A stretch of 64,000 bases of DNA from Brachypodius melanocephalos (Eukaryota; Chordata; Aves; Passeriformes; Pycnonotidae): positions 7,780,258 to 7,844,257 of the forward strand of contig VZSR01003798.1 of the NCBI GenBank assembly GCA_013398615.1. Direction: 5' to 3'. Of this stretch, positions 36,703 to 47,715 are shown piece after piece. The number at the start of each line of letters is the position of its first letter. The first letter of the stretch is position 1. The position numbers and the translations under genes are program-made. The notes under the pieces are model-generated. The model had not been told where the DNA came from. It did not search any database and worked only from the letters and a program-made list of their open reading frames with translations.

Positions 36703-39700
36703 GTTTGGCTTTTCCTCATAACAACCAACACTTAAATAAAAAAACCACACAACTGTCATATAAGATTATAAAGGGAATAGCACACTTCACTTGGAGAAAC
36801 AAGGTGCAGCAGTAGGAACACACTAGGCAGCACACAGGAGCCAGAGTAAAGAATTACAAAGTCACTCAGTACTCGTCATAAATGCTTTCAGGCATCCTCT
36901 TAATTTATAAATACTCCATGTAGGGATACATAGGCCTTTATTAGTTCATCCTCCTGTTGAAAAGACAAGATCCTACAGCAAAGCTCTGTGACACAAGACA
37001 CTGAGAGAATGTACAGTAACTCAGAATTTCATTTGATTTCTATCCAAACAAATTGAATCAAGCAGATTACAGACTAATTGCAATTCTCTAAGTCAAAGAA
37101 AAATTCTGCAGCCTTTTCTCAGAATCTGCTTTGTGACTATCTAAAAAAATGCTAGAGGATTTGCCACAGAAGTTTACATGCTTTTTTTTAAGTGATTTAT
37201 TTCATTATCTGTCTTACAGCTGAGGAAACACATGAGCATACACTTCAGCCCCCCTGGGCAACAGCCCCTCCAAAATTATTGATTTCACGAGGCTGGTAAT
37301 TCAGATGGAGCGCCAACCTCAAAATCCATGAGAGAGGCCTAAACATAAAAAACTTGACATAAGATCACTCTGCCTGGCAAAAGCTGCAAGGTTTCCCATG
37401 CCTGGGAAATCTTCCATTTCAAAACACAGGAACTTTTCAGTGGAATATGAGCAAGGTGGTTACGGCACTGTTGAAGCAATAGAACTCTTGAAAGACTTAC
37501 CACCAGCTTTTACACATAAACACAGGGTTCTGCACATAAATTGAGAGAGACTTCAATGGAAATGTTTGCATTTCAACACAAGTCTCCTTGGTGAGTGATC
37601 TAGCTTGTCTCTGAGATCAAAGAGATGTGCATTAACATCTTCTGGTTTGCAGAAGAAAACACACACAAAACCCACCCATAACTCAAAGTGTAGTGAACTA
37701 CAGAAAAGCAGCCAGGGAAAACAAGAGGAAACAGAATGGATAGACCAGATCATCCTCCAGAAACAGGACTAAATACAGATGCAGATTAGCCTGGCAAACT
37801 GAACATATCTAGGAAGTGCTGATATGTCACTCTGTTGTCAAAATTAGAAAAACCGTGTAGGAAGCAATTAGCTACTGTAGCTTCTCCCTACTTAAAATGA
37901 TTGTTCAAGGCTATATTGTGATATGCAGTTGGTCATACCAATTCAGCACATAAATGCTGGCATGAAAAATGCCATTTATTCTATCTCAACTTCAAAAAAG
38001 TCAAATGGAGTTGAGAGAAATAACAGTTCTTTTCTTGACCATTCTGCATTTACACTTTAATTCTATTCCCAACACACAGCTTCGTTGTGCACATTGTATG
38101 TGTGTCCTCCACAATTAAAGCTTTATTTGAAACTCCCCCCTCTTTCCACAACTCTCTTGGTTAGATCAAAACAGTAGAGACAAAAACTGAAACATGCCTG
38201 GGGTGCAGGAGAGAAGAAAGACTATTTAGTGAAGTAGGCTAATGGTGCTGAGGAGGAAGGGGGCTGATTTTCACATCTCAGCACTGTTAAGCCTGCAAAT
38301 ATTGCTGAAATCACATCTGGGAACAAAGCTCTGCTTTAAGGAAGTTCACCCATGAGTGTTGCTAAGCAATGGAGGAAAGGCAAGGGAGAGGGAGAGTGCC
38401 TGACTTTAGGATTAGGAGGATGGATAGAAGATAACGTAAAGCTTCTGCACTGCTTTATTTATAAAAACTTTCAAGGTTGGGGTATTTTTTAGGATTGCCT
38501 GTCTTCCAAACTCCTTGTACCATGATTAATCAGGTCTCATTCATTATCTATCCCAATGCACAGCCAGCACAGAGAGAGGTGCTGCATCCTGGAGCACCAG
38601 CACAAGCATTTGCACACCAGAACTGCCAACATCTGCCTCTGGATTGAACAGGTAAGAACAGGAGAAGCTGTCCTGATGCAAATACTATAGAATATAACGT
38701 CATTTTTTAGAGAAATATTGCAGATGCCTGTTTTTAAGTAACTTAAACTATGCATTGTATGGGAAATAAAATACTTGTGATAGCTAGAGCTTGGTCTAAC
38801 TCTCTTCTTATGCTGGTAGTTACAAAAAGTGAAGTATTTTATCTTATGAGATCATTAAATGTCATATCTTCACCTTACTTATGTGAAGTTTTTTCTATCC
38901 ACTCTTTACTGGCATGTTGATATTGTAAAAGTTTCTTGTCCTGATTTAGCAAGATTGCTTCCAATCTTTAGGAAAGCAACTGTGCATTTTCAGCTGTAGA
39001 CAAATACATTGCCTCATATTATTTCCCAGAAAACATTTGTTGTCTTGTTCAGCTAAATGCCTCCATAAACTATAGCATGGACATTTGTAAAGCATGCATT
39101 GTTGGAACAGTAAATTGAATTCTTTGATTCATTTGTACATGGCAGCAGTATTTTTCTTTTCTTTTTTAATCATCATAAATACTCTGGAATGCTCATCCCT
39201 TTATTACTCAGAATTATATTCCATATGCTAAGGCATTTGCAGCCTCACAGGTCATTTCATAGGCATTAAACTTTTACTATATACCTGTCTTTTTAACATT
39301 TGCTAATAACTCATCTGGAAAGAGAGTGACATTTGTTGCTGAGTAACAGATGTCTGCACACACAGCATGAACTAGGAGCATTTCTCAGCCTGATATCCTA
39401 GATTATGATTAACTACCTAGTCAGTATTCTAGTTAGAGATATTATGAAGGCCTTTCCCAAAACTCAAGATATTCAAAACCTATCACTTCTGCAGCATTCC
39501 AGCAGTGTTCCCTGCACATGGGATGCATTTTCCTGACAGGCAAATGGCATTTAACAGACTGAACAATAGAAACTAATTAAGAAGATTGAGTGTGGCAATC
39601 ACATTTTTATTTTATGCACCTTGAATGCTTTCAAAAGCAGAGACTCTGAACCAAACATTTTAAGTTCGAAGAAGCATGGACACTGTACAAAATTAAGCCA

Positions 39701-40731
39701 CATGCTGAAAAAACAACCTACAAGTTTTCCTCTAAAAGGTGATAACTTAATTACTGAGATTGGAAAGTTTCCCATGCCTCACACATGAAATAGATCCCCT
39801 CTTGTACTACATTTTATTTACATACACAGTCAGAAGGAAATCTATGGGCAGTTGCTTTAGAGTTGAACAGGCACAGTCATATCATCTGTCATCCTCCAAG
39901 AACTCATCCAGGCAGTCCAAAACAAAGTGACCAAGTGGAAATATAGACCAGGATGGAAGAAAGATGCTGTGGATAACCCAGCAGTTACCAGTTTCATATA
40001 GCAAATCTCTTGAAATGGATGACATGTAGAAAATGCACTGAGATCCATCATGTTGCATTGCCTAATTGACTTTTTTCCCCTTTTGCTTTTTCTTAATGAA
40101 AAGCAAGGAATGAGAGAAGAAGAAATCTTCCCTATCAGCAGCAGCAGGGGTTGCTGCAGCAAGATGATAATTCCCTCCTGCTACTCTGCTGACAACCACC
40201 GAGCTGCACAGGAAGAGCAAAGCATTTTAATCATGGAATTGAAAAACACGGCAGTTCCTAAAGCTTCACCTTACCTCCGCTGATTTACATTAGTTTAGGA
40301 TCAACTGGCTTTCTGCAGAATAATGTTATCTATGGAAGATAACAGAAGAGGAAAAATTCAGTGTAGTTTCTAGTTTCCCCATGCATAACAGGCAAGGATC
40401 TATGTATATAAACAGTTTCAGAGCATCTTAGATAAGCAAGGACTGTTGAATTCCTTAAAAGCACAGTGCAAACTTGAGGGCTCCCTGATTCCATACTAAA
40501 TGTTTTACAAGTGCCATACTTTCAAATACACACCATTAAAAGGATAAAAAATACGTCAGCAACTGGCAAGTCAGGGTCCAATCCACCTTCCACTGGACCC
40601 ATCAGAAATCCTGTGACAGAGGCCTCAAGGTTTTGGCTCTGGCTCTTTCACCAGATTATCATTTAAAACAAAGGCACTCCATAAGGAGCTGCTAAGACAA
40701 ACGCAAATCTTGTGTCAAAGACAGTTAGACA

Positions 40732-40747
40732 CCCCCCCCCCCCCCCC
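40732..40747 (+). repeat. Poly-C tract, 16 C
   Basis: Sixteen uninterrupted C, then TCC. Long C/G homopolymers are much rarer than A/T runs in vertebrate DNA. The minus strand presents 16 consecutive G, which could form a quadruplex. Confidence 0.95.
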
Positions 40748-42202
40748 TCCAAAATTAAAAATTTGAGCACACAGCAGCTTACAGGCAGCAGCTTTGGGCA
40801 TGTGGCACAACATCTGCTACAGAAACACTAGAAAGCAGACCTAGGGTGAGCTGGAGCAGGGCCAGCTCTCAGGATTATCCCCCCTCCAAGGCTGTCAAGC
40901 GAATGGACAGATGGCAGCCGATGCACTCACAGGATAGTTAGCTCAGTTAACAATCAAGTATGCTAAATGATTTCAGATTCACTCTGCACCAAGCATTGTA
41001 CTTTCCAGTGAACCATTAACACTGTGTCCTAATAGAAATATGGTTTGCTGTGAAGGAACTGGCAGATCCTGTATTTTACAAGACAGTTTCTCTGGAACAA
41101 TTTGTCAGGGAACATTAGATCTGCCTTCATGAGTAAAGTGAGAATGTGCCAAGTTTGCCAGGCGGGTTTGTTCATGATTTTAATTCTGGAGTGTTTGAAG
41201 AGCGAGGATGGAAACAAACACAGAGATGCAGGTCAGTTATCCAAGCAAGCTGCTCCCGGGGATGCACTCAGCAGAAAGCAGGAGGGATGTTTGGAGCACA
41301 CAGGATCTCACATCACAGCAGCTGTGCCCCTGCAGTGCTGCCTGCCTGCTGCAGGGCATCACAGAGCTCTCCTGGACAGCACAGCTATCACAGGCAGCCT
41401 GCTGGGTGACACTTGTCACCCGGGTGTACAGATGTGACAATTCATCCCAAAAAAGCTAGTGGTTCTTGGGTTTAAATGGGTAAAACCTGCAAAGAAAATT
41501 TGGCCCTCATACATCAAGGGGGCAAATAATTCAGTACTGAACATTATGACTTAGCATACAGGCAGACTTTTGCCCTCAGCATCCCAAGATACACCTTTAA
41601 ATTCTTCCTTCTTATATTTGCCTTTAAGGACATTTGTAGACTTAATGACAAATTTATTCTATTGATTTGCATTTCCATAAATTAGCAGGGCAAGAATAGT
41701 CTTTGAAAGAAGTGTTGGTTTCTTCTCCCACCTCCACTCTCTGCTCCTGTTGCACATCCCTTTTATCCATCCACCCAAAATCCCATGTAGCTAAAGAGTT
41801 GGTCAAAAGCATAATAGAATTCATTATATATTTGGCTTCCATGACCATTTTATTCATCACTGGTGCACCTAATAAATACCCTGAGAAAATACACACCACC
41901 CTTTTTCTGCCTGCATTGTAAAAATCCTTCAGCAGAAAGGAGGGGAGAAACCCAAGGAAAATAAGTGGAAAAATAGAAGGACAGGGAAGAGAGAGAACTT
42001 GGTTAGCTCTGTTGAAGGAGGTAGGAGTTGTGCCATGGATACCAGGAAGGCAGCACCTCACACTTCTTAGCTGTCATCTCAGCTCCAAAGAGTAGGACTG
42101 AAGAAAAACTGAGAAACGTAAAGCATTTCTAGTGGGCAATCAACAAATTAGTTCCCTGCACAGTCAGGTGAGTGCCAGCTGCAGAGCAGCACCTTCTGAT
42201 GG

Positions 42203-42694
42203 GTGCTGAGCACTCCTGTGCTTTGGGCTCACATCCTGAACCCTCCCAGGGCTCAGAGCTCATCTGCTGCAGGTGCTGAGCCCAGAGGAGCTGCATTGGA
42301 GGATGCAGGGCTGCAGAAAGAGCCCAGAGGAGCTGCATTGGAGGGTGCAGGGCTGCAGAAAGAGCCCAGAGAAGCTGCACTGGAGGGTGCAGGGCTGCAG
42401 AAAGAGCCCCAGCAGTGCTGTGCCTGCCTGTGCTCAGTGAGAGGACATCACACAGCTCTGCCCATCTGCCCTTTCTGCTGCCACAGTGATTCTCTTCAGA
42501 GATGTTTGCAGGACATCACCACAGTTACACCAGGAAAATCAGCACCAGCAGTCAAGAGTTCATATTCCCTGCTCTGCCAGTCCAGAGGTGGAAAGGTGCC
42601 ACAAAATTCTCAGAGCAGGAGCAAGAGCTCTGCGCTGAGCTCCTCAGCAGCCCTCTCTGCAGCTTTCCTCTCTCTTGAGGAGGCAATGTTGTGA
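42203..42694 (+). other. Longest open frame in the window (163 codons), probably not a gene
   Basis: An ATG-to-stop frame that stays open partly because it contains three copies of a 42-bp repeat; 42 is a multiple of three, so the repeat cannot shift the frame. The repeated peptide is EPRGAALEGAGLQK with small changes. The rest is rich in Ser, Ala, Cys and Gln with no signal peptide, membrane segment or known domain. The minus strand is also open through the repeat (42129-42380, 83 codons). No splice-site context, promoter or polyadenylation signal supports expression. I treat it as an open frame created by a minisatellite in GC-richer DNA; a lineage-specific gene cannot be excluded. Confidence 0.3.
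42278..42403 (+). repeat. Minisatellite, three copies of a 42-bp unit
   Basis: Copies run 42278-42319, 42320-42361 and 42362-42403. Each begins GAGCCCAGAG and ends GCAGGGCTGCAGAAA. Copies one and two differ at one base (GGAGGATGC versus GGAGGGTGC); copy three has two further changes (GAGAAGCTGCACTGG). A partial fourth copy (GAGCCCCAGCAG) follows. The high identity suggests recent expansion, so copy number may vary between individuals. Confidence 0.93.
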
Positions 42695-43485
42695 CTCTGG
42701 TGTGTGATCACCAAGGCAAGGAAGCCAGAGATGCAATTTAAAAAAAAAAAAAATTAAAATTTTAAAAAATAAAGAGCAAACAGGTCAAAAATGGAGACAG
42801 AAGCAACCTCATTTTCTGGCTCAACTTTATGAAAATCTGATTAGACCTGAGTGAAATTTAATCTTTGCTTTCCAGACCTCCTGGAAAGACAACAATAAAG
42901 ATCTCCTGAGCTCATAAAGTACCCAGAGAGGAGAGATATCACTCAACTGTAGGAAAATAGCTGAGAAAAATTATTTTTCTTGGCACTAATCACCAGGTAA
43001 ATCTGCAAAAAAATGTCATTAAAAAGTGAATGATAAAAAGCTACACAACACTATTTTCAAATAGAAGAATACACTTTATCAGACAAAGTAATAAAATAAT
43101 ATGAAAGAGACAAGACAAATTAGCTACAGCAATAATTAGAAATGCCAGACATTCAGAAGAGAGTATTTGTTCAAATTGCTAAGATAGTCAAGAGACAGAA
43201 AATTTGACTCCCAGCAGTCCTGCAGTGCTAACATTTCTTTTTCCTTTTTTTCCTACTACAAATACACAGCAAAACCAAACCAATCTACTAGATATATTTT
43301 TTATATTATCAGCCCTTCCCCAGAACAATTCTGCTCCAAAACCACTCATTAAGCTGGAACTGGCAAAACCCAAAGTTCCAGTCTTTTATTCTCAGCCAGA
43401 GGGTCCACATTTCTCCACATCCTTCCAACAGCTGTTCCTACGTTGCCTCATGAGACAAAGGAAAATGGGAATTTTTTGACTTTCC
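42404..43485. other. Gene-free sequence with an A-rich tract
   Basis: The first 290 bases are the GC-richer flank of the minisatellite. After that the sequence is AT-rich, with a 14-A run at 42740-42753. A 91-codon plus frame (43204-43479) overlaps a 61-codon minus frame; neither is recognised. Confidence 0.6.
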
Positions 43486-44024
43486 TTGAAATATTTTCAC
43501 TTTGATGGACAGATAACACATGGTGTCATTAGCCCCACAAAATGCTGCTCCCTGGATGAGCTCAGCACAGATCTACAGAAAGCTCTCACTGCAGGAGATG
43601 CTGATTTTGGGGTGTCATTCCCCCCTGCCAGCTCAGGGGTGGCACCAAAAAAACCTTTCTGCTCATTCAGCATCTGTGGTGGAATATTTGCCAAGGGTTT
43701 GATCTTGGCCTCTTGGTTTGTGCCTACAGTGCCCAGGATTCCCAGAGGGTCTCACAGCCAAACCTTTCATATTTTGGGGTTGCTGAGCCCACCACAAGCC
43801 ATGTTTTGTTGGCACAGTGTGAAGCCAGCAAATCCTACAACATCTTGGATTCTTCCAATGCTCTGCCTAAAGTCCAACAAGATCAGCTTTTGCAGCTTTC
43901 AGGAAAGAAAGCAAGCAATTCTTACCAAGGCACAGCAATGTGGGAAATTTTAAAAAGAAAAGGAAAAGCCAGATATGCACAGGTGGAAAAATTGTATTTG
44001 CAATCATCTCCTTCAATAATGTAG
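43486..44024 (+). other. Frame-dense stretch, unidentified
   Basis: Two plus-strand frames overlap here in different registers: 43486-43953 (155 codons) and 43713-44024 (103 codons). Minus-strand 43497-43694 is also open. The translations show no domain I recognise, no repeat and no clear membrane segment. Overlapping frames of similar length argue against any one being under coding selection. It may be a degraded repeat or plain chance. Confidence 0.3.
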
Positions 44025-44206
44025 TATAGCAGACATCTCCAATCGACTCATCCTTATCTCATCATACCAGACAAAGTGATACATGCAGGAAACATTTAAA
44101 AAACAAACAGATGCTAAAAAAACCCTAAACTATGGATGTGCAGAGCCAAAATAATTGAGGACAATGCGCATGTACTAAGCAGAGTTAAAAACTAGAGGAT
44201 GGTAGA

Positions 44207-44236
44207 TATATATGTGTGTATATATATATTTATATA
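44207..44236 (+). repeat. TA/TG-rich simple repeat
   Basis: An alternating purine-pyrimidine tract (GATATATATGTGTGTATATA and onward to TTTATATAAAT). Such tracts are prone to slippage and unwinding; nothing else is associated with it. Confidence 0.8.
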
Positions 44237-44710
44237 AATCATCAAGGAACTCAATTTAATTTTTCCAACCATTAATTCCCCCATATCCTTATTGTTGCTT
44301 ATAGAACCCTTCACTTACTAATTCCATGTCTCATACAGCCATGCAACAAAAACGTGGTTAGGTTGCATATGGTTACCTAGCAGAATGTCTGTGGAACAAA
44401 GTTTGCTGATTAAAATCCTATTTTAATCATGCAATTAAAAAGTCTACAGTAATGTTGCAATTCCAATACTTGTAAAATGCATCTATGCAGAGAGCTAGAA
44501 AGCTGGAATGAATATGATATTCTGATCTCTCACTGTACAGATGTACAATAATTCTCAATCTGTTCTTGCCTGGGCAAGTCAGAGTCTGTGCAACACTCAA
44601 GATTAATTAGAAGGAACACGTGTTCCTCATGAATGATGCCATGTCTAGTACTATATGTAAATTAATTCATGTCAGCATGGGCCATGTTGTGTCATGGTTT
44701 TTTCTGTTTG

Positions 44711-44724
44711 TTTTTTTTTTTTTT
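44711..44724 (+). repeat. Poly-T tract, 14 T
   Basis: An uninterrupted run of 14 T, shortly after TTTTTTCTGTTTG. No element is recognisable around it. Confidence 0.9.
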
Positions 44725-47366
44725 AAGGATGTACAGTTTTTTGGCTGCAATTACTACAGATTGTTGATTTTACAATAGCAGTAGAGAGATTTTATAAAAA
44801 TAAAACATTGGGTAATATGTAGTTTGGTTTTCTGGTGGGTTTTTTCTCGTTGTTTGATTTTTGCCTGGGATAAGAGGATTTTTAAGGTATGAACACTTTA
44901 TATTCTGTTTGGGCATCCATAACACGAACAGAGTGGTTATCACAAAGGCTCAACAGCAGCCACTTCTTCTCAGTTTATTGCCTTGAGGAAAGAGCACTGC
45001 CTCCAACACCAAACACAAAATAACATCACATTACACATGCAGAATCCAAGGTCTCAGCTTTAACTGTCTTTTGATCTTCCATAACTGAAGGAAGTGTAAA
45101 CCAAGATCAAGTTTATTAACTACAGATCAAAGTGCAGCCTAGTTCTTCCCTTTCCAACAGCAATTAAAGACTGGAGGTAAAATTCTAGAGAAAATTTTTT
45201 TGAGATATATAGGTTATTTTTGCAATCATTGAATGTGCCATTCCAATTTAAAACCACAACTTCAGGACACTATGACCCATATTTCTCCCAGCTCTTACTT
45301 GAAGATTCCTGTTCTTTCTTTGGCATTAGGGTGTTTTTTAATTGGGCGTGAGGACACACAGCACCCTGTTAAGAGCTAACAGAACTTCTGCAGTAATACA
45401 GTAAAAACTTGGAGGGCCAATAATTTTAAAATGCATTTTATCCTCAAAATACATTCTTCTGACTGATTCAGATGTACTGAGAGATTAGCAGTACAGGTTA
45501 TTTGAAAACTCTTTGAGTACAAAAAAACCAAATGTATTTCTGCAGCCTTGGAAGCACCTTGGAAATTGCCTTCTGTTCCCAGCATCATGTGAATTCATCA
45601 CTTAAGTGCACTGCAAAACAAAAAGCTATACTGCAGTTGGATTTCACTTTGAGGAGCAGTTTAGCCACCTTTTATAACCCAAGGATTATAATTCTTTACC
45701 ATAGCAGCAGCTTAAAATACATTATAGTGCCTAATTTTTTTTTGAAACTTAACTGTAGAACGCTCTTAATATGGCCTTTAAAATAAAACACAATCTAAAT
45801 ACCATAAAAACCTTGCAGCTTCTTACACAATGAAATTCTTTGAATGAAAAGCAGTATCTGGCAGTTTTGCAAGTCAAAGCAGCAGATGTATATGCTAAAG
45901 CACAACTCAGGGTAAGCAGATGCCTTTAATGATTGAGACTTATGACTGAACTTTTTTTTTCCCCAAATATAAAGCAATATGAAACCAAAATATCTGTGAA
46001 TTACATGCTTTGGGGGGGTTTCCATACGGATATATCAGCCTTGAAACAGGACCAATGTTTCCATTACAAGTTTGATCATTCCCACAGCAGTCAGCAGGAG
46101 GTTTGGGGTACAGGTGTCAGGAGCATAAGAGGGGTTCCTGCAAAGCCTCACCACCCTCAGCTTCCACCGTGCTAAGTCAGCTCACCTAAAAAACCACGTC
46201 CTAAAGTAGATTTTATTTCTTAAAATACCAGCTGAGAGACAAGTGATAACAGCTAAAACTCAGACTACCTTCTTTATTAAAAATAACACAGCCCTGCCTC
46301 TTCAAATTAACACTTTCACCCCCTCCTCTCCAGCTCATCTCCAGCACCCTCTGTTGCATTCCAGTGCCACCAGCGCCTCACACCAGTGGCTGGATTGCAT
46401 CCAGGGGTCATCATCTTACAGCTGGTGTCAAAACCACAAAGTAAATTAGCATCTAGCCATATAAATGCCCAGCAATCATTGCCATACTATATTCAGCTCT
46501 CTCCTTATATTGGCAAGTACTGCTCAGTATAAAGAGTTGGGTTTAAAAAAACCAAAATTCTAAAACTACAGGCAACACTGACACGTTTCCTTACATTCCT
46601 AAATTAGTTGCATAATGCCGCTGCCCTTTTGTAAAGATAGATCACACTGGCACTTCAGAAATGGCTGCAGTTTCCAAGTGATGACAGAATTTCACATCCC
46701 CGCCCTATTCCCACCGAGTGCCAGGATCCTTTCCAACGCCTGCAGCAATGCTTTGAAGTAGGTGCAAATGCAGCAAATGCAAAAAGATTAAAGGATTCGG
46801 GAGTTCATGGAAAGAGGTGCAGAGCTCACTATCACCAGAAAGATTCGACTACAACGTTTTAAATTTTTATTTGAAGAATTTCATCATGAGATGAGTTACA
46901 CCATAGTGCTTTTCCTTGGGATATGTTTTACATAACTGTCTATGCTGCCTGTGACTAAACCCTTGGATGCAAAGAAATGGACACGCATTCAGCCTTCCAC
47001 CATGGCTCTGAGACAGTGCAGATCTCACACACAGATAACTGCACACCAAGAGCTGAAAGGTTAAAAAAATGTTCAAAATAGACAGCAATATTACCTCAAC
47101 ATTTTCCTTTTTGAGCAGCTTTCACACAGAATGTTTAAAGGAGAAGTTTCACATTTAAATCATCCTCCTACGGGGGGAAGCTGCAATATTTCTGACAGAC
47201 ATTTTCATTTTTGTTAGGCATTTCACTTACTCGGTATCCTGTCATTTTAGGAGCCAGGAATCAGGGCTTTCAAAAAGCAACAGATGACATGAGTTCCAGT
47301 CACTGTCTGGCCCCCCAAAGATGGTTTACCAAGCATTATTTAAGGCAGAGGAAGGGGAAAAATAAT

Positions 47367-47427
47367 GTTGACAGTGATTTTTTTATTATTATTAAGGTTG
47401 ATAGTGATTTTTTTCATTATTATTAAT
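47367..47427 (+). repeat. Two-copy tandem duplication of about 30 bp
   Basis: Copy one (47367-47396) and copy two (47397-47427) both run GTTGAYAGTGATTTTTTT followed by ATTATTATTAA; copy two has one inserted C and one C-to-T change. This is a local duplication, recent enough to remain nearly identical. Confidence 0.9.
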
Positions 47428-47691
47428 CCTTCAAATCACAACTGTTAGCCAAGTCAAAGTTGAACATTCAAGTAACAAAGGTTTCTACCTCAGTCACTGT
47501 TGCTGAATATCCTGGAGTGTACCAGCTGCAAAACCTGCACACCCACAAGGTATCACAAAATCTGTTCACTAAGACATTTTGACTTCCAGAAGGTGCAGTA
47601 TAACACAGGGTGCTGAAAACTTAGGTGGCTTTTAATGGAATAGGTCATAAAAGACTCCCTAAAACTTTCTGATGAGTGTACAGACAGTTGA

Positions 47692-47715
47692 AAATGCCCT
47701 CTGAAATGCCCTCTG
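47692..47715 (+). repeat. Perfect 12-bp tandem duplication
   Basis: AAATGCCCTCTG occurs twice in direct succession without mismatches. It is probably a slippage product. Confidence 0.9.

Larger units (their letters stand above)
30096..42150. other. Long gene-free AT-rich stretch
   Basis: Twelve kilobases with no supportable gene. Visible contents are an A-rich CAAAA-type tract at 31238-31275, a 14-A run (33588-33601), a slightly CpG-richer patch at 33985-34160, a short CA repeat (34785-34798), an 18-T run (36685-36702) and a 16-C run (40732-40747). The longest frame (41654-42061, minus, 135 codons) is overlapped by one on the plus strand and is unrecognised. Confidence 0.65.

Noticed and set aside
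41654..42061. 135-codon minus-strand open frame
   Set aside because: A plus-strand frame (41703-41921) overlaps it and no domain or exon structure is visible.
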